DNA of 64,000 nt from Lactarius indigo (Eukaryota > Basidiomycota > Agaricomycetes > Russulales > Russulaceae), in the NCBI GenBank assembly GCA_025766275.1, contig JAFKAC010000077.1, positions 1-64,000 on the forward strand, in the 5' to 3' direction. The position numbers and the translations under genes were made by a program. Below are positions 15,200 through 26,489 of the stretch, piece after piece. Within the stretch, counting starts at the first letter, position 1; every line of letters starts with the position of its first letter. A model generated the notes under the pieces. It saw only the letters and a program-made list of their open reading frames with translations. It was not told the DNA's origin and searched no databases.

Positions 15200-16200
15200 G
15201 ATTATAGGCCAACTAACTACCAAAACCTAAATCGGTGTTCGCACGCTGCAAGGCGGTGGCAGACGTGGGGTACGGCAAGTGCTCGCATGCTGCCATGGGG
15301 TAGCGTCGCGGCGACTTGGTGTTGAGGAAGCTTGGTAGCTGCCGCCGAAGCGGACTCATGGTCGCTCTGTTGTGGTCGCAGTCGGCGGCGGCGCATCGTC
15401 ATCGTAATTCGCGTCGTTGCCACCTTGCTGTCATAATCTTTGTCTTGGCCGCCTTACATTGTCGTGGTCGGAATATCATCGTTGTCGTCACCGCCTTGCC
15501 GCCGTCGTCATCGCTTGCGTTGTGGTGGAACTTGCGCACCCTGCTCAAGTTGAGGTGGTGTTGCAGCGGAGTGGAGTCGTGGCAGGACTTGTGTGTCGTG
15601 ATGGCATAGTTGGGCTTGCATGTGGAGGTGGTAGTAGGGACTTGTGAGCCTTGAAGCGCTTGGGTTCTACGACCCTGGCGGGAAAAGAAAAAAAGCTTGG
15701 TCGCGTTCACAAGCGTAGGCCTGGGTGAGCATGAAGGAGGGAGACCACAATGATACCGTTGCCATGTCCGTAGTCGTGGACGTCCTTCTTACGTGCTGGA
15801 AAGGCAAAGTTGGCTTGAATGAGAAGTGAAAAGCAAATAAAGTCTCTAAACGAGACTGGGCCGAAGCCTAATTCATCGTCAGCCGCATCTTCATGACCAT
15901 CATGGTTGTAGTCGTGGTAGCTTGCATGCCTGCGAACAGAGTGAAAACTAGATATAGGAGCCAAGGGACAAGGTAACAGTGGTGACTCAGAGGTGGCTCG
16001 AGTGCCCCGGCCCGTGGATGGCGGTGGTTGCCGTGGTAGTAGTCATCTTGGATGGCCCAGGCGCAGCTTGGGCACAACGGCGGTAGCTGCGGTGACAGCT
16101 CCTACAAAGAAGGGCAATATTAGCACGTTGGGAGAGTCAGGGGGAAGAAGAAGAAAGAAAAAAAAGCATCCCAACAAACAATGGAAAGGTGACATAACTC
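15200..16200 (-). repeat. Dispersed low-complexity repeat with GGCTTCGGCCCAGT core
   Basis: GGT- and GTC-rich stretch followed, on the minus strand near 15890-15858, by GCTGACGATGA and GGCTTCGGCCCAGT, then an A/T-rich tract. The same arrangement occurs at about 40215-40180 and 40798-40828, inside the inverted-repeat element at 39217-42266. In all three places one frame reads D(D/E)-x-GFGPV. It is probably a degenerate member of the same repeat family, not a gene. Confidence 0.5.
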
Positions 16201-16953
16201 GGGCACACTGGGGGAGTAGAGGCGAGCCTGAGGGGATACTGTACACATTGGAGTCGTTCAAACAGGTCTTGCCAGTGCGTGTGGCAGAGAGGTGGCAGAG
16301 AGTGCACAGATTTCACGCCAACTTGAACCGATCAAGTTTCCGCATAATACTGGTATCTTGGGATGATTTTCGTCTGTTACTGTATTTCTGGTCATCCTTG
16401 CAACATCTAGTCGGTGACGCATTTTACGTAGTTATAGGACTCGTGATTTTCAGTAGGTAATAGAATTGGATGGTAACCAGCATGAATCAGGGCATGAATT
16501 GAAAGCAGCCGTTAGTAAATCGTTTAAGTTAGGCTGAAAACTGAAACTTGTCTGACAATCGCTGGATATCAAGCTGGACTTGAAGCTGAATATCTTTGGA
16601 ATATCTCGAGGTATTTCTTGTGAATATCACAATCAATTTGGATGAATCTTGGGATGAATCGTCCAGATCGGCTTCCATTAGCGGTGTGCACCAGAATCCA
16701 AAATCCCGGGCCGTAGCCACTAGATTTAGACTAACACCAACACTCTGTCTGACGGGTCATGCCACGCCATCTCATGCCATTTTTTTTGCTTTTTGTTTTT
16801 TTGTTTTTCAAAACCCATCACGATTCTTATCGTGCCTTCATGCTACAGTAGCTTCAAGTTGGGGTATTCGTCATGGAGTATATAAATCCCTACATCCCAG
16901 TCATACAGTACAGCGGCCTCACCAGACCTTCGAACGCCCACTTCCTCATCTAA
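16201..16953. other. 5' flank of the terpene synthase
   Basis: No gene seen. TATATAAAT lies at about 16879-16887, some 70 bp before the terpene synthase ATG, and is the likely TATA box. Confidence 0.5.
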
Positions 16954-18249
16954 ATGATGTCAGAACTCCCCCAATTTCGTCTCCCTAACCTACTTGCTCA
17001 GTGGCCCTGGCCCAGAGTCTTGAACGAGCACTACGCAGAGGTAAAGGCCCAGTTCGACGAGTGGGTCCACGCGTTTGAGGCCCTTGATACCAAGTCACAG
17101 AAATTATTCGACCGATGCAATTTTGGTGGGTGGGCACTTATTACAAGTTTGATTATTAACCTCACAGACATGTAGCGCTTCTCGCTTCGCTCGGATATCC
17201 TTTACTTGATAAAGGTTTACTGTCTATGTTCTGCGGGTCAGTGCGGACATCCTGACAAGTTCCTACCAGAGTGTCTCCTCGTTGCCTGTAAATTAATGGC
17301 AGTCTTTTTCATTTACGACGAGTACACCGACAAACTGGACGAAGCTGGAGTCCGTGTCTGCGCAGGTGCGGTCATGGATGCTCTCAGAAATCCGCACAAG
17401 GAGCGTCCAAAAGGCGAGCCGAAACCTGGAGAAATTGCAAAACAGTAGGTCTACCTTCGGGTTCTCAGAGTCCGGCAGTGCTCGCACTGTCTTGCGGTCA
17501 TCATTCATGACTAACCGTATTTATAGATTCTGGCTTCATGCGATCAAGGTCTCGAGCGATTCCGCTCAGAGACGACTCCTCAAATCATTCGATGCATATG
17601 TCTACGCAGTAGTTGAAGAGGCTGCCGATCGAGACCAGGGACGCATTCGTGGGATCACAGACTACCTTGACCTCAGGGTGCGCGCCTCGGCCGCATATTG
17701 TACACTCTTTCCCCTAGAGATGAGCTTCGACATCCCTGACGAAGTCATGACGCATCCTGCGATGACGACTTTTCTTGACCTGATCGTATATCCCCTTTGT
17801 CTCACAAACGTGCGTATCTAGTACCGCTCTTGGCCGTGTGGCCCGGTCTGACCTTGCGAAACTTGAACTAGGATTTATATTCTTATAACATCGAGCAAGC
17901 TGCACCGGGACACGCTGCCCACAACCTCCTCACTGTCGTTATGAACGAAAAAGGTGTGGACTTGAACGGGGCGCTGGACTGGTACACGGAGTTCAACGAA
18001 ACAAAACTAGCCAAGAGCCTAGAGCAACACCGGAAGATACCTTCATGGGGTCCCGAAATGGATCCCGTTGTCTCTGCCTTCGTTGAGGGAGTGGGTTACT
18101 GGATGCGCGGGCACGACTGTTGGTCGTTCGAGGCGGAGAGATACTTTGGGACGAAGGGACCAGAAACACAGGAGCACAGAATGGTGACTTTGTTCCCGAA
18201 GTCCACCGAAACGATAACGCCAATGATGGCTCTTCCTAGTCAGTGCTGA
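16954..18249 (+). CDS. Class I terpene synthase (sesquiterpene synthase type)
   Basis: Five exons in phase: 16954-17129, 17168-17214, 17270-17444, 17527-17809 and 17872-18249, together 1059 bp (352 aa), the usual size for basidiomycete sesquiterpene synthases. The aspartate-rich metal site reads FFIYDEYTD (exon 3). The second metal site NDLYSYNIE (Nxx(x)SxxxE type) is formed across the exon 4/5 junction, which confirms that splice. Near the C-terminus the sequence ...WSFEAERYFG contains the conserved Arg-Tyr pair. Expected reaction: ionisation and cyclisation of a prenyl diphosphate, probably farnesyl diphosphate, in the cytosol. There is no transit peptide. The product cannot be named from sequence. 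It converges on a P450 450 bp downstream, so a two-gene terpene module is likely. Confidence 0.9.
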
Positions 18250-18701
18250 CTAAATGTATGCGACTGAACCATATTTGTTAAAGAACGTCCATATGATCCA
18301 TAAACTCGTAGAAATATCTTGTGTCCTTGCTTGTGTTGTATCTGGCTATATTACAGTGATTTCCAAATAGACAGACTTTCGTTTCCAGAGCATGAATTCA
18401 AACGATTCCATGTCTATATCTCACGTGTCGGAAATCGTTCGGGCTCGAGTTCGGTTCAAAAGCGAGTGCAAGCAATCGGCTTGCGGAGCAATTATTCACA
18501 AAGGAGGAATCGGATTCGAAGAAGAAGAACTGGAGTACAGGAGATCGAGCTTAGAGTTCGTCGTAACCAGATTAGTTGGTATATCAAGAAACGAGCTGAT
18601 AGTCAAGTTGTCGTAAAGCTTCGTATTACCTCAAGTGCGAAGCCTGAATTGAGGGATCCTCCATCAGGGTCGGGGACTGTATACTATTCCTACGAAATGA
18701 A
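18250..18701. other. Intergenic between convergent terpene synthase and P450
   Basis: 3' flanks of both genes. No further gene found. Confidence 0.5.
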
Positions 18702-20647
18702 CTACGCCCACATATCGTCACCGTGGAGCTCCATCTCCTGTGCGAGGAGCGAGGGAGCTTCCGGGAAACGTGGCGTGATGTCACATTCATAGGGGACTGG
18801 GTGACTGGCAAGGGCGTCTTGTTATTCTTGCTTCGGGGTCGCGTGGTGAGTCGTACTCACATGACAAGACTTGTTTCCACCGTGCCGTCCACATCCAAGG
18901 GAAGCAGTTGGCCTATGGCGTCCTTCTTTCGCTCGAGTTTGAGCGCCCAAAGCACAGTTGCAATGTTGATGAATAGCGAATTGTTCGCCACATGACGGCC
19001 GACACACGATCTGCGACCAAAGCCATAAGTAAAGTGGCCCTCTTCCTTTGCGTCTGGTGGGCCCGGGGCAATTTCTCCATTGGCGTTGAGATGTCTCGCA
19101 GGGTTGAAGTGTGCCGCATCTTCGCCGTAGATATCCGGGTCGAGGTTCAGGTGCCAAACGTTGGCGATGCAGATCGTGCCTTTCGGAATGAACATCCCTT
19201 CGTACCAGTCGTCTTCAAGGGACCGATGAGGCAGCCCAACTGGGTCGACAGCGCGCCAGCGTAGGGCTTCTTTGACCATAGCACGGATGTAAGGGAGGTG
19301 AGGGTAGTCCGCAAATGTTGGTAAACGTGCGCGGCCTACGACTGCGTCGAGTTCTGCCTGTGCTCTGGCTTGGGTCTCGGGGTACGCAAGCATCGCGAGA
19401 GTCCACCAAGTCATCACAGCGGAAGTTGTGTCTGTGCCTGCGGCGCTGGTGGGTGGGATAAACTTAGCAAGTCAATTGCGCATGCGCCGAACCGACATAT
19501 ACGTACTACATAGTTCCAGCCAGCCATGATTTTTCCAGATTGGACATCTTGTGTCGACCCCCATCGCGAATTAATGTAGCACACAGACTAGGGCGGTAAT
19601 CTCCGTCTGCCTGTGTCAGAAGAAGATTAAAGTGACACGATTTAACAATGGAGTTTTATCCGTACGTTGTTGACATGAACGGAGTTGAAAAATTCATCGA
19701 ATATGGCAGTGTCATGTTTGTACCAAGCCTCAGCGTCTCGCTTCCACGCCGCAAACCTGGTTAGGTCAGGCGCCAGATAGGACCCAACACATTCAAAGAA
19801 CAAACCTGCTAGGGATATGTAGCATCCAGGGGAAGTACTCAACAAGGTAGGTTCCTGGGTAAGCGGCACGAGTGATACGCTCGACGAAGTCATTAACATG
19901 CTTGACATTGTGATCTTGTCCGGATTTTATGGTAGGTAGATCATAAACAACGGACATGATCATCGACGTGGCGGCACGACGGAGATGGTGGCCCCATTCC
20001 GTAGGTTTGTTCAGTCCATCGGAAGCGAGAATGAGAGCTTCTTTGGTTTGTATTCTATGGAAATCATTAACGACGACCTTGTTGAGGCCGTGATGGGCGG
20101 CCTTGCGCATCCGACGCCAGCTGGTAATGAAAGTCGGTACGGACCTAGAGACAACCAGATGCACGTACACGTCGTTGTATTGGACAAATCCAATGAGGAG
20201 ACCACCTGTCATGATGTCTGATGCGACAATATTACGGGGCCTATCTGCGTATATCCCGGCGCGTCGATTAAGCAGATCGGCAGCAACTTTCTGAGAGTTG
20301 AGGACGACCATGGGTTGACCGAAAGCATTAAGATAGATAAGATCGCCTAGATCGATAAATTTAAGAACGAGGGGAAGAAAGATCGAAGGGAGCCACTGAC
20401 CGTACTGCTTTCGCCATTCTGTGAACTTGAGCCATTGCTTGGACCGCAACTCGAGGACGTTTCCTATAATCGGGTAACCCCGCGGCCCTGGGGGTAGCTT
20501 CCGATAGGGACTGGTGACAAAGTGGGCCATGTAGAGTACGGCGAGGCTGAGAAGGATGCCGAACGATGGTATTTTGTTCTCTTTCGCGAACTGGCTAAGT
20601 TGGAAAGCGACCTGGGTGCCAGGAAGGGTGAAAAATAAAGAAGACAT
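18702..20647 (-). CDS. Cytochrome P450 monooxygenase
   Basis: Minus-strand multi-exon gene. The start MSSLFFTLPG at 20647 is followed by a membrane anchor (ILLSLAVLYMAHFV) and the hinge KLPPGPRGYPIIGNV, so it is an ER-anchored microsomal P450. The C-helix WRRMRKAAHHG, the I-helix AGTDTTSA (exon junction near 19450), the K-helix KEALRWR (ExxR) and the heme loop YGFGRRSCVG with the Cys ligand are all present. The last exon, joined across an intron starting at 18858, reads HPVPYECDITPRFPEAP and ends at TAG 18702-18704. It resembles the large CYP64-clan-type expansions of Agaricomycetes (general knowledge; the family number cannot be assigned here). Position beside a terpene synthase suggests that it oxidises the terpene product. 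No frame breaks were seen in the parts traced. Confidence 0.88.
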
Positions 20648-21200
20648 GTCTGGGCCTGGAAAAGAGACCCAGAGAGAGCATATCGGTATTTATATTCTTT
20701 CTCCTTCGTGAATTGAAACACAGATAAAAGTCAACTAAACAAAGTGAACAGAAAAGGGAAGGACGATGGAGAGGTGCTGATTCGGCAATTGTCACAGGCG
20801 GTGGCCGCTGAGCACCCAGGTCTGCACCATATCAACCAGTTTGGTACCTGAAGACCAGCCTGCAACTTGAGCTCGAATGCACAAGTGAAGGCGACTTCGA
20901 TCCTCGGCCCAAGCCTGAATGGAACGCCCTAGATCGCCACTTGATCCGGGAAGATACTCATTTGGTAAGAGGTACGTCTAGGTTTAGGCATAACGTTCTG
21001 CTAGTAACTTGATATCAAGCTCAAGCAAAGCTCAGTTGCGTTTGAGGGCCGGGGGGTCGCACGTCGAGACAGGAAGGAGAAGAAAAGAAGGAGAGAATCC
21101 GTAGTGGATCGAACTAAACTCGACCGCGGTTCTTAACGAATGGAGATAACGCGAGAAGTCATCTGGTCATCATGTTGGCCCAACACGTGCGTTCCTCCTC
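20648..21200. other. Divergent promoter region, P450 and D-lactate dehydrogenase
   Basis: 550 bp between two divergent start codons. No gene seen. Confidence 0.45.
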
Positions 21201-23563
21201 ATGCCACTTCCACGGAGGGCTTGTTGGTTCAGTGGCAGACCGCCACGGCTGCGAATTCCCCATCACTTGCGCCCACTTACCACAGCGATCAGCGGCGATC
21301 CACTAGCACAGAGCTCTGTGGCCTCTTCGTCCCGGACCGTGCTCGCGCTCGCGCTAGGCGGCGCCTTTCTTGGCCTCGGCGGATATTATGTTGGCACACG
21401 TTCGAACGGTGTCAACGTGGAGGGGGCGACCTCAAGAGCGCTGGTATCTCCATCTCCATTGCCAGCAAAGCCGATCTACGGTACCCCTGGGGACTTTGTG
21501 CGGGCGATCGACGAGCTCAAGGCGTCGCTTGCGGGGGAGGCGGTGACGACGGCGCGGGACCAGCTGGAGGCGCACGGGTTCTCGCCAAATTCTCATCACC
21601 CCGGTTCGTGTGCTTTTTCCTGGATTGTCGAGCCAAACGATATTAACTGTACCTCAGGGCTCCCACATAGCGTCGTGGTGTACCCGAGTTCGACAGAAGA
21701 TGTCGTGAAAATCGTCAACGTCGCGCGGAAGTATCGCATGCCTATCGTTCCCTACTCTGGCGGGACGAGCCTCGAAGGCCACTTTACGGGCGTACGTACT
21801 TGCCCCTCGTCCGTCGCGTGCAGGATAATCGATGGACACGTACTCTTGCTGCATTAGTGGAGGGGCGGAGGGATCTGCGTCGACATGTCAGAAATGGACA
21901 AGATAATTTCTATTCACGGTGCGTTCCCCGTCTCCTTCTGTCGAGTATCTAATTTTGTTCCGTCTTCGCAGAGGAAGACTCGGACCTCATTTGCCAGCCA
22001 GGAGTCGGCTGGATGGAGATCAACCAAACCTTGAAAGAGAAAGGAATCCCGTTATTCTTTCCCGTGCGTGCGAGACGATACACGTACTCGTGATCTCCTA
22101 TTTTTAATTGCGAGTGCGCAGCTCGACCCTGGCCCTACTGCAACTATTGGCGGTATGCTAAGTACTGGCTGCTCCGGAAGTCAGTACCGTACCACCAAAA
22201 ACTTACCCTTCTCGGCCTGTACTGAATCCTCTCCTCCCAACAGCCAATGCGGTGCGGTACGGTACGGCGAAGGGCGAATGGTTCCTGAACGCGGTCAGCC
22301 CCCATTTTGTCGACGGGACGCGCGGGTGCTGAACTTGCGACAGACGGTCGTGCTCCCATCTGGGGAGGTGATCAAAACGAGGCGCCGCTCACGCAAGTCG
22401 TCGGCCGGATTTGACACCACGAAGCTGTTCGTAGGCGCGGAGGGCACGCTCGGCATCGTCACGGAGGTGACCATCCGCCTCGCACCGGTCATCCCGACGA
22501 CCGTCGCAACTGCGCGGTTTCCGGACGTGCGCAAGGCAAGCGAGGCCGTCATCGAGATCCTAAACACGGGCATCGGGATCCGTGTGCCATCTCTCCTCTC
22601 TTCGTATTTCTGACCTTTTATACCTCCCCGGCCAGAATGCATTGAGCTCGTCGACGCGGCGTTCATGCGCATGACCATGGCTACGGGAAACCCCGCGCGG
22701 AAGTACGACATCGCCGACCACCTGTTCTTCAAGTTGCAAGGCGCTACGCCCGCCGCGCTCGCGGAGGCCGTGGACGTGGTGAAGCGTATAGTTAAAAGGC
22801 ACGACGGCGATAAGTTCTGGCCCGCGCAGAGCGAGGAGGAAGCCGCGGCGATGTGGACGGACCGTAAAAATGCGCACTACTCCGGCCTCGCGTATGCAGG
22901 CGAGGGCGCAAAGGCGTGGTCAACAGACGTGTGGTGCGTATTGACCTGGATCGCTTAGAGGTCCCAGTGGACCTACTCACAGGTCATGGTGGTGATCCTG
23001 CAGCGTCCCAATCTCTAAACTCCCACAGCTCGTATATGAGACTCAGAAGGACATCGAGCGCTCCGGAATAATGTATTTTGTTTTGGGCCACGCTGGAGAT
23101 GGTGGGTAGTACTTGAGGTGCCACGTTATCGAGAGGGAGAGGCTAATGGTATGGCACCATCGGAACACCAGGAAACTTCCACACCTTCTTGGCCTTCAAG
23201 ACGGACGAAGAGCTCAAGACCGTACGGGGGCTCGTGCACCGCATGGTCAAGCGCGCGCTTGCGCTCGATGGGACCTGTAAGTCATGCGCGGCACGAGGCC
23301 GGGGCCCGGGAGCACACTCACCCGTCTAATCTTCAGGTACTGGCGAACATGGTGTCGGAATTGGGAAGAAGGAATTCTTAGTTGAGGAGCTCGGCGCGGG
23401 AACTGTAGCCCTGATGAAGACGATCAAGCGGACAATAGACCCGCTAGGGATTATGAACCCCGGGAAGGTTCGGACGCATCACGATCTATTCTGCGTAGAA
23501 CCGGGGACTGAAGGTGCATTTTTCTAGCTGTATCCAGACGACGATGCTACGCCTGGCTCATGA
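21201..23563 (+). CDS. DLD1: D-lactate dehydrogenase (cytochrome), mitochondrial FAD enzyme
   Basis: Oxidises D-lactate to pyruvate with electrons passing to cytochrome c in the mitochondrial intermembrane space. The N-terminus is basic ([18 protein letters not shown]), then a hydrophobic segment ([19 protein letters not shown]), as in inner-membrane-anchored DLD1. The FAD-binding PCMH domain follows: [86 protein letters not shown]. The FAD-oxidase C-terminal domain has [20 protein letters not shown] and NPGKLYPD. About nine short introns; the last (23468-23527) splits NPGK from LYPDDDA, and the stop is at 23561-23563. Several donors are weak (GTCAGC, GTTCGG, GTCAGT), but all joins keep the frame. 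Ends 118 bp from the eIF3e stop (convergent). Confidence 0.9.
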
Positions 23564-23681
23564 ACACGAGAGTTTTGGATCTTTTTATCTACTTGCTGCA
23601 TACACCCATGATTATGAACTCGGAAAGTCCACACATCATATACAATTCTGCTGCTACAAGGTAATTACACAACAATTTTCA

Positions 23682-25319
23682 TCATCGGGCACCCTCGACG
23701 ACAGCGGGCTGTTCCTGGGCGGGCTGCGCCTGCTGCTGTCCTGTTCGGCTGAGCGCCGCCCCGAGCGCCTGTGTTCGGATGCTTAATCCGCGGGTCTTTT
23801 CAATCACCGATTGGTAGATCGGTAGTGCTGGGCGGTGGATCTCAATGACGTTCTGTGGGAGGACGGTGAGTTAACTGGGGCGCCTGGGAAGACAATGAGG
23901 AAGCACACCTTTTCGAGATCGATCTTGGCATCGGCAGCCATCCGTGTGTCGCGGATGAGGTTGACGATCCACTTTTCACCTTCGTCGGGGGAGAGGTTGA
24001 GGCGGGCGGAGAGGTCACTTGGAGAGAAAAGTTTCAGCCCATTGCCGTATGTGCACAGTGAGAACAACGTACGCGATGTCGATCCGCTGGTGGATGCGAC
24101 AGTACGCCTCGCTGATGAGGTAGCGCGCGTTATCGAGGAACTCCTCCCTGAACTCGCTCAGGAAAAAATCGTTCCCGACGACGCGTTCTGCGAGCTGCAG
24201 CTGATGCTGCGCCGCCTCAAAGTCAAACTCGACATAGAGTTCCTTGAGGAACTTGGTCACCGGGTCCGCGTACTGGTACTCTTCGAGCTGCACGACCTTG
24301 ACGACTTCGCGGATCGCGTGCCGCACGCGCGAGCTCACGGGTGCCCCCCCACCGCCCGCCTGCGCGCGGCGAGAGAGCACGGCGGAGACGGCGAGGTAGC
24401 GGAGGACCCAGGGCGCGGCGGACTGGATGGTATTGAGGTACGCTGGCGCAAGGAACGTCTCGAGGAGGAGCGTGCGGCCAGCCGGATGGTTGAAGTACAC
24501 GAAGAGGGACCAGTGCACGAGCCACGCCCGCGAGTGCAGCGTCGCGAGCGGCTCGGCGTGCGCTTGCGCCTGTGCCGCGGCACTGGAGAGGGGCGCGGTG
24601 CCCGCACGAGCATCGAGCGTCTCACGGAGCGTGTTGAGCTCCTCGAGCGCGACGTCCCACTTCCCCGTGAGGATGTCCGAGGCGAGCTTGCCCCAGTGTG
24701 CGGAGGTGTTCAGGTCCGTGTCGGTGGAGAGCACGCGGAAGTGGTAGAGGTAGTCCGCGGCACCAGAATAGTTCCCGTACGTGTACTGGAACTTGCCAAA
24801 GTTGTACAGTGCGGTTATTTGCTCGAGGGTGAGCTAGGAGGGCACGTCCACAGTTGGAACAGTAGATCAAATGGGCGGGGCGCGGAACGTCACTCACGTC
24901 GTAGTTGTCCTTCAGATAAGCCAGGTTTTGGTTCTTGTCTTGGCGCAGAGCCTGCGCGACGTCTGGGTTCTCGATCACGTCCAGTACGGCCTTTGCTTCC
25001 TGCTGCAGCTGCTCATTGATTGCCACTGCCTTTTCTCGCTTGGCAGCAAATTCTGAGTAGATTCTGTGTCGGATCGCGGAAAAGAGGGCAATGATACAAG
25101 CCATTTCTCACCGTCAGGGACCTCAGAATCCGGGTTTAGTTGCTCATAGAGGGATACGATGTAATCGACCATGTTGGTGCCTTTTGCGAGCTCATACTGC
25201 GCTGCTGCGACCTGATCTTGCGCAAACAAACCACTTTCGAGAAGATGGGTGAGCAAAGGAAAGGCCAAATGTCGATCTAAGTAGGGTATTATCGTCTTGG
25301 TGAGGTCGTACTCGGCCAT
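23682..25319 (-). CDS. INT6: Translation initiation factor eIF3 subunit E (INT6)
   Basis: Subunit of the eIF3 complex in cytoplasmic translation initiation. Start at 25319: [20 protein letters not shown], the conserved eIF3e N-terminus, then [18 protein letters not shown] and [17 protein letters not shown]. The middle shows [20 protein letters not shown], and the PCI/winged-helix part has [18 protein letters not shown]. The C-terminus is [20 protein letters not shown], then a Gln/Pro-rich tail ending at TGA 23682-23684. Five exons; the four introns (the first after EVPD, then after DNYD, after RIDIA and after DLEK) all keep phase. Alanine-rich, GC-rich coding sequence is typical of the housekeeping genes in this window. 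Divergent from MPDU1 with only 138 bp between starts. Confidence 0.92.
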
Positions 25320-25457
25320 TTTGTTCAATTGAAAGATTAAAAGCGATTTTCGGAAGAGTATAGGCTTGTCACGTGATCCGACCCTTTTGACCGTGTCGTG
25401 GCGGGGGCAGTGCCAGCCCAGCCAACGTACGTACACCCACACCATACCACTGGGGCA
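25320..25457. promoter_or_regulatory. Short bidirectional promoter, eIF3e / MPDU1
   Basis: 138 bp separate two divergent start codons. A CACGTGA E-box-like site lies at about 25370-25376. No TATA box is evident, as usual for housekeeping genes. Confidence 0.55.
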
Positions 25458-26489
25458 ATGACCTCCCTCACAAGAAACTTGCCTTGGTTCGTGAAAGATC
25501 TCGGTATATCAATAATTGGACAGGTATAGCCACTCTTCCATATCCACTCATCTATCGTTCACTGCCTAGTTGAACAGAAATGCTATATATCCTTAATAGA
25601 GGACCTCAATATTGAAGATGTACAGTGCATCAAGTATTCGTTATCCAAGGGCGTTGGAGTTGCGATTGTCGTCGGTGGCTCCATAATGAAAGTACCACAA
25701 CTTCTTCTAAGTGCGTGACTCTCCTGCTGTCGCGTGTTCGTTTCTGACAATCCCTCAGTTCTCAGAGCTCAATCCGCCCGCGGCCTCTCCCTTACTGCAT
25801 ACGTCTTAGAGACGTTCTCCTATGCTATAAACCTTGCCTACTCCTCGCGAAACGGCTTCCCCTTTTCCACCTACGGGGAGAACTTCTTCCTTACTATCCA
25901 AAACGTCATCATCACTTTTCTCATCACCCTCTACAACGCCTCCTCTACTCGACCACTCACCGCCGCGCCCAACCCTACTGGAAGGCTTCTCACTGCCGTC
26001 CTCATCACCTTCGCTGTCGGATTTGCGTTGTTCGCTGCGCCTGCCAGCGCGCTCGCCGCCGCGCAGCTCGGGACACTCCCGCTCTCCCTCTTCTCCAAGC
26101 TCCCACAAATCTCCCAGAACTACCGCGCGCGCAGCACGGGCCAGCTCTCCGCCTTTGCCGTCGTCTCGCAGATCGCGGGTTGCGCCGCGCGGCTGTTCAC
26201 CACGTCACAAGAGGTGAACGACCCCCTCGTAGCGGCTGGCTTCGCCCTTGCCCTCTCCCTGAACCTTATCCTCGGCGCGCAGATGTACGCGTACTGGGGT
26301 CGCGGCGTCGGCCAAGATAGCGCGGCCAAGGTCCGTGATGAGATCCCGTTCGGCACTCCAAAGGAGGTCTATGGCAGGGAGAAGGTCGACGTCGTCGTGC
26401 AGCCGCAGAGTCCCCTGCCGCAACAGGCGACACACCAGCACTCGCAATCTGCCGCTTACGGGCGCAAGTGGGCGCGCAAGGTCGACTGA
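25458..26489 (+). CDS. MPDU1: Mannose-P-dolichol utilisation defect 1 homologue (PQ-loop membrane protein)
   Basis: Three exons (25458-25503, 25570-25710, 25759-26489) sum to 918 bp, 305 aa. MPDU1/Lec35 family proteins sit in the ER membrane and are needed for use of dolichol-P-mannose and dolichol-P-glucose in N-glycan and GPI synthesis. Seen: GVGVAIVVGGSIMKVPQLLLI and SARGLSLTAYVLET (first PQ-loop), SLFSKLPQISQNY with GQLSAFAV (second PQ-loop) and seven hydrophobic stretches. The tail is hydrophilic, Gln/His-rich and ends with a basic stretch KWARKVD, which could be an ER-retrieval-like end. The start MTSLTRNLPWFVKDL is chosen because exon 1 joins exon 2 in phase to EQKCYISLIEDLN. Confidence 0.9.
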
